The translations under genes and the position numbers were made by a program. DNA of 36,720 bases, from the NCBI GenBank assembly GCA_024743355.1, contig JANSWS010000024.1:1-36720 (forward strand), read 5' to 3'. The first letter of the stretch is position 1. Each line of letters begins with the position of its first letter. A model generated the notes under the pieces. It had not been told where the DNA came from and ran no database searches. It saw nothing but the letters and a program-made list of their open reading frames with translations. Below, piece by piece: positions 34,104 through 36,720 of the stretch. This stretch comes from a bacterium. GTDB lineage: Bacteria > Planctomycetota > Planctomycetia > Pirellulales > Pirellulaceae.

Positions 34104-36479
34104 TTACTCGCGTTCCACTTTGCCCACAAACTTCTGTGGTTTGGGTTCATTGAGAAGTTCGCCATAGCCAGCCAACTTCAACAGGCGATGCGATTCTTCC
34201 AGTGCAAAGTCAACATCCATGAAGGGCTCATAACTGATATCCTGCCACAGCACGTGACCATCAGGATCGATGAGAAAGGTTCCGTGCAATGGCTGACCTT
34301 CGAAGTCATCAAAACAGCGGAAAGACTTGAATGCGGTTAGCTCCGGATCGGCATGCAAAGGAATATCCAAGGGCTTACTGTAGGAAGCCAGGCCGGTATT
34401 CAAGGATTCCAAGTCTTCGGTGCTGATCGCCAGCAAATCAATTCCCGATGCTCGGAACTGCTCGGCTCTTGGCGAAAACGCATGCAACTGCTCGACACAG
34501 TGCAAGCAGCCGAATCCCAGATAGAAGATGACCAGGCTTGGCTTCCCGGACAGATTCTTCAGGTGCAGCTGGCTACCTTGGGTATTTTCAACGCTAAAGT
34601 CGGGGGCCAGATAGGGATGCCAGCGAAATGGCCCCAGGTTATTCAGATCGGGTCGCTGACCAATATCGGATGCCGGAACATAGGCGGCTTTCCAATCCTC
34701 AGCCATGCCCAATTCCTTGGCCAGCGGCTGGAGCCTGGCCAGCAGGGGTGTGTTGAGGTCCGCTTGCGAAGCCAGTACCCGAGCCTCTTCAAGAACAGGT
34801 TGTGCGGCATCCGCGCCGGAGGATTGATAGACTACGTGTGCCTTGACCGCCAGAGGCAACAGCTGTCCCGGCCGATCTTCAATTTCTTGATCCAGCAACT
34901 TGAGACTGTCCTCAATTCTTCCATCCGCCAACATCCACTCTGCCTTCAGCAGGTTGTCGTCTAGATTCGAATCTTCCCATCCTTTGAGAGCCTCGTCCCA
35001 GTTCCCTTTTGCTGCAGCAACAGCGACCTGAACAGCTTGCAACGATTCTTGCAATTGCTTCTGTAGATCCTCCAAGGACTTCTTCTGTTCTTTACGTTTT
35101 TTCTCTCGTCGCTTGCGATTCGCGGCAGCCTTTTGCTCGTCTTCGGTGGCATTCTCGCTTGACTTCTGGGTAGCCGCGTCGGCCTCACTCTGCTGGGTCA
35201 AATCATTGAGTTGTTTGTCGATCGACTCCAATTCTGAGCTTAAAGCCTGTGCGATTTCGTCGGACTGTGCCACTTGGTCTGTCAACGCATAGGCGACTCC
35301 CAGATCACGTTGACGTTCAATCTGTAGTTCTTGTTTATCTGTCGGCTGCAAGTAAATGGATTCTGAAAACTCAATCAACTCGGGCCACAGTCGATAACTC
35401 TTGAGCACCAATTGCAGACGTTCCCGACCATATTTGGTGCTGCCCTTTTCTAGCGTGTTGTACTGCGGATGTCTGGGCAATTCCAACATATTCTTGGCCA
35501 GATCAAGAGCATCATTGACCCGCCCAATCTTGACCAGATTGCGAATCAGCCATTCATTATTGTGGGCAAAGTTATGAATCTGATCCGGCATCACACGGTC
35601 GCGCATCATATGGGCGTGGTCGACTCTAGCAGATGCCTCCTGTTGCCAGACAGCATCATGGTAGCGATGCAATTTGTCGTAAATATGTCCGGGCATGTGC
35701 CACATGTGAGCCACGCCTGGCAGACTGGGCCCACACTCTGCAGCGCTCTTTAGAGCCCGCTCCGGCTTATGGCGATCCCATAAGTGAATGCGGTAGTGGT
35801 GGGCCGGGTGCATGGGATTGCTATCGAAGACATCTTGTATCAGTGAATCAACAGCGACATGACTGACGATCGGCAGATCGGCTCTTTCATTCATCCACAG
35901 CTGGACGGCCAAGAATGCCTTGGCTTCGATGTCCTGGGGAAAATCTTCAACAATCTTTTCCAGATCTCTCGTAAAACGCTGGGCTCGATCCTTCTTGCCA
36001 ATGTCCTCGCCGCGATCGTCTTTCTCAAGGCAGAACTGTTCGTAGGCCTTGATGTACAACTGCTCGCGAGGGGAACAGCTATCGATGCGTTCCACCGCTT
36101 TTTCAATCAGCCCGCGGGCGCGCTTGCGATTCTCGATATTGGCCATCGCCATGCCCCAATAGGCGATCGCGCAATCCGGATCCAACACGGCGGCTTGCCG
36201 AAAAGACCGTTCTGCTTCGTAGTACCAGAAGCCGTGCAGTTGTGCGACTCCCTGATTGATGAACTGCTGTGCGAGTTGGTTTTCGGTCGATGCCGGGAAC
36301 TGCACGTTGCCCATACCATCCATCAAATAGGCGGCCTGACGCGGCCCTTCATTAAAGGCTTCACCATGATAGGAATGCCCGGCCAGTACATCCGAGGCGT
36401 TTTCCTGGGCAATCGCGTGACCGAGTGCGGGAACCAAAGCACACAGAGACATGACGAATTGCAGCGGTCTGCGAAGCAT
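34104..36479 (-). CDS. Exported TPR protein fused to a C-terminal redoxin (AhpC/TSA-type) domain
   Basis: A 791-residue protein. The ATG at 36479 has AGGA about 10 bases upstream and opens a signal peptide (RRPLQFVMSLCALVPALGHAIAQ, split: RRPLQFVMSLC, ALVPALGHAIAQ). TPR-like repeats fill about 65-400 and 485-600. A His-rich belt at about 223-305 (HPAHHYRIHLWD, HMWHMPGHIYDKLHRYHD, DHAHMM, IHNFAHNN) is a feature I recall from one TPR family and could bind metal. A charged coiled coil (about 412-490, Lys/Arg/Glu-rich) separates the TPR blocks. The C-terminal thioredoxin-fold domain (about 620-775) has YLGFGCLHCVEQL, with a CLHC redox pair at 658/661 in the peroxiredoxin/redoxin layout. It is probably a periplasmic thiol-redox protein; the substrate is unknown. 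Confidence 0.82.
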   Translation of the reverse strand: MLRRPLQFVMSLCALVPALGHAIAQENASDVLAGHSYHGEAFNEGPRQAAYLMDGMGNVQFPASTENQLAQQFINQGVAQLHGFWYYEAERSFRQAAVLDPDCAIAYWGMAMANIENRKRARGLIEKAVERIDSCSPREQLYIKAYEQFCLEKDDRGEDIGKKDRAQRFTRDLEKIVEDFPQDIEAKAFLAVQLWMNERADLPIVSHVAVDSLIQDVFDSNPMHPAHHYRIHLWDRHKPERALKSAAECGPSLPGVAHMWHMPGHIYDKLHRYHDAVWQQEASARVDHAHMMRDRVMPDQIHNFAHNNEWLIRNLVKIGRVNDALDLAKNMLELPRHPQYNTLEKGSTKYGRERLQLVLKSYRLWPELIEFSESIYLQPTDKQELQIERQRDLGVAYALTDQVAQSDEIAQALSSELESIDKQLNDLTQQSEADAATQKSSENATEDEQKAAANRKRREKKRKEQKKSLEDLQKQLQESLQAVQVAVAAAKGNWDEALKGWEDSNLDDNLLKAEWMLADGRIEDSLKLLDQEIEDRPGQLLPLAVKAHVVYQSSGADAAQPVLEEARVLASQADLNTPLLARLQPLAKELGMAEDWKAAYVPASDIGQRPDLNNLGPFRWHPYLAPDFSVENTQGSQLHLKNLSGKPSLVIFYLGFGCLHCVEQLHAFSPRAEQFRASGIDLLAISTEDLESLNTGLASYSKPLDIPLHADPELTAFKSFRCFDDFEGQPLHGTFLIDPDGHVLWQDISYEPFMDVDFALEESHRLLKLAGYGELLNEPKPQKFVGKVERE

Positions 36480-36587
36480 AGCAGCGTCCTGAACTTAGGA
36501 AGGGAGGGCGGCAAAAGGGAAGGCGGGATTTCTGCGATCTCCTAGGATATCATCCCATGCAATACTTTTGGCGGATTCCCCAGAAGT

Positions 36588-36719
36588 TTATGCTAGGTAG
36601 TCAGATCCTTCAAACGCTCTCGGTGAAAAAGCCAGATTGCTACCGCAGACCAAGGCCAGGTCAAAGGACGACTTGCAAGATTCCCGCCCCAGTCTCGCGT
36701 AGTCGATCGCTGCGATTCC
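36588..36719 (-). CDS. Possible 3' end of a further minus-strand gene
   Basis: Reading in from the right edge on the minus strand, a frame of 43 codons is open to a TAA at 36588-36590. It encodes a plausible protein tail (GIAAIDYARLGRE...FEGSDYLA), about 110 bases upstream of the redoxin gene and in the same direction. I recognise no family. A plus-strand frame from an ATG at 36557 is also open to the window edge but has a poor composition. This could be chance. The remaining 36480-36587 shows only the redoxin gene's ribosome site. Confidence 0.28.
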   Translation of the reverse strand, partial: GIAAIDYARLGRESCKSSFDLALVCGSNLAFSPRAFEGSDYLA

Positions 36720-36720
36720 A

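Noticed and set aside
36557-36720. Plus-strand frame open to the right edge
   Set aside because: It is Arg-rich with CGA/AGG/AGA codons unlike the neighbours and has no ribosome site; the minus-strand frame in the same place looks more protein-like.

Overview
The window most likely comes from a planctomycete, probably of the Pirellulaceae. This is an inference from gene content; there is no rRNA or other phylogenetic marker here to settle it. The supporting signs are: secreted or membrane-anchored FG-GAP/ASPIC proteins, a TPR protein ending in a CHAT-like domain, a large tandem cadherin-like surface protein, a DUF3754/TMEM143-like membrane protein, a tiny lipoprotein with an LPSPYYL segment, a cysteine-rich modular secreted protein, a lysine-rich HU homologue, weak Shine-Dalgarno signals and short mixed-strand operons. 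I saw no tRNA, rRNA, insertion sequence, phage gene or CRISPR array.

Layout. Positions 2-3031 hold the 3' part of a large surface protein (Ig-like, cohesin-like and four cadherin-like repeats). An HU-type DNA-binding protein follows, with hairpins before and after it. A three-copy 20-bp tandem repeat then separates HU from a HAD phosphatase, which is divergent from a DUF3754-like membrane protein. A small lipoprotein (-) and a TPR/CHAT-like protein (+) come next. Positions 9599-18942 form a minus-strand cluster in the transcription order: 1280-residue membrane-anchored FG-GAP/ASPIC protein, small secreted protein, polytopic pentaheme cytochrome c with TPRs, and 617-residue FG-GAP/ASPIC protein. 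Three inverted repeats lie at the junction between the small gene and the cytochrome gene. Aconitase A (-) is followed by a divergent Cys-rich modular secreted protein with a textbook rho-independent terminator. Then come mutS and a 6-pyruvoyl-tetrahydropterin synthase/QueD homologue (both -). A plus-strand run follows: two bacterial-PH-domain membrane proteins (YdbS/YdbT-like), a zinc-ribbon membrane protein, an RlmI-like methyltransferase and an FAD-type oxidoreductase. The window closes with a TPR-redoxin fusion (-) and possibly the tail of another minus-strand gene.

How the genes fit together. Housekeeping functions (HU, aconitase, MutS, pterin synthase, RlmI-like enzyme) alternate with envelope and secreted proteins. 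The best candidate for an undescribed system is the 9.6-18.9 kb cluster. It pairs a membrane pentaheme cytochrome with two membrane-tethered calcium-type beta-propeller/ASPIC proteins, one carrying a roughly 430-residue C-terminal module I cannot name. Other candidates are the CHAT-like protein that appears to lack both catalytic residues, the CGGLLGKLL-repeat Cys-rich protein, and the bPH2/zinc-ribbon membrane operon. All functions are assigned from sequence motifs read by eye; no database search was run.
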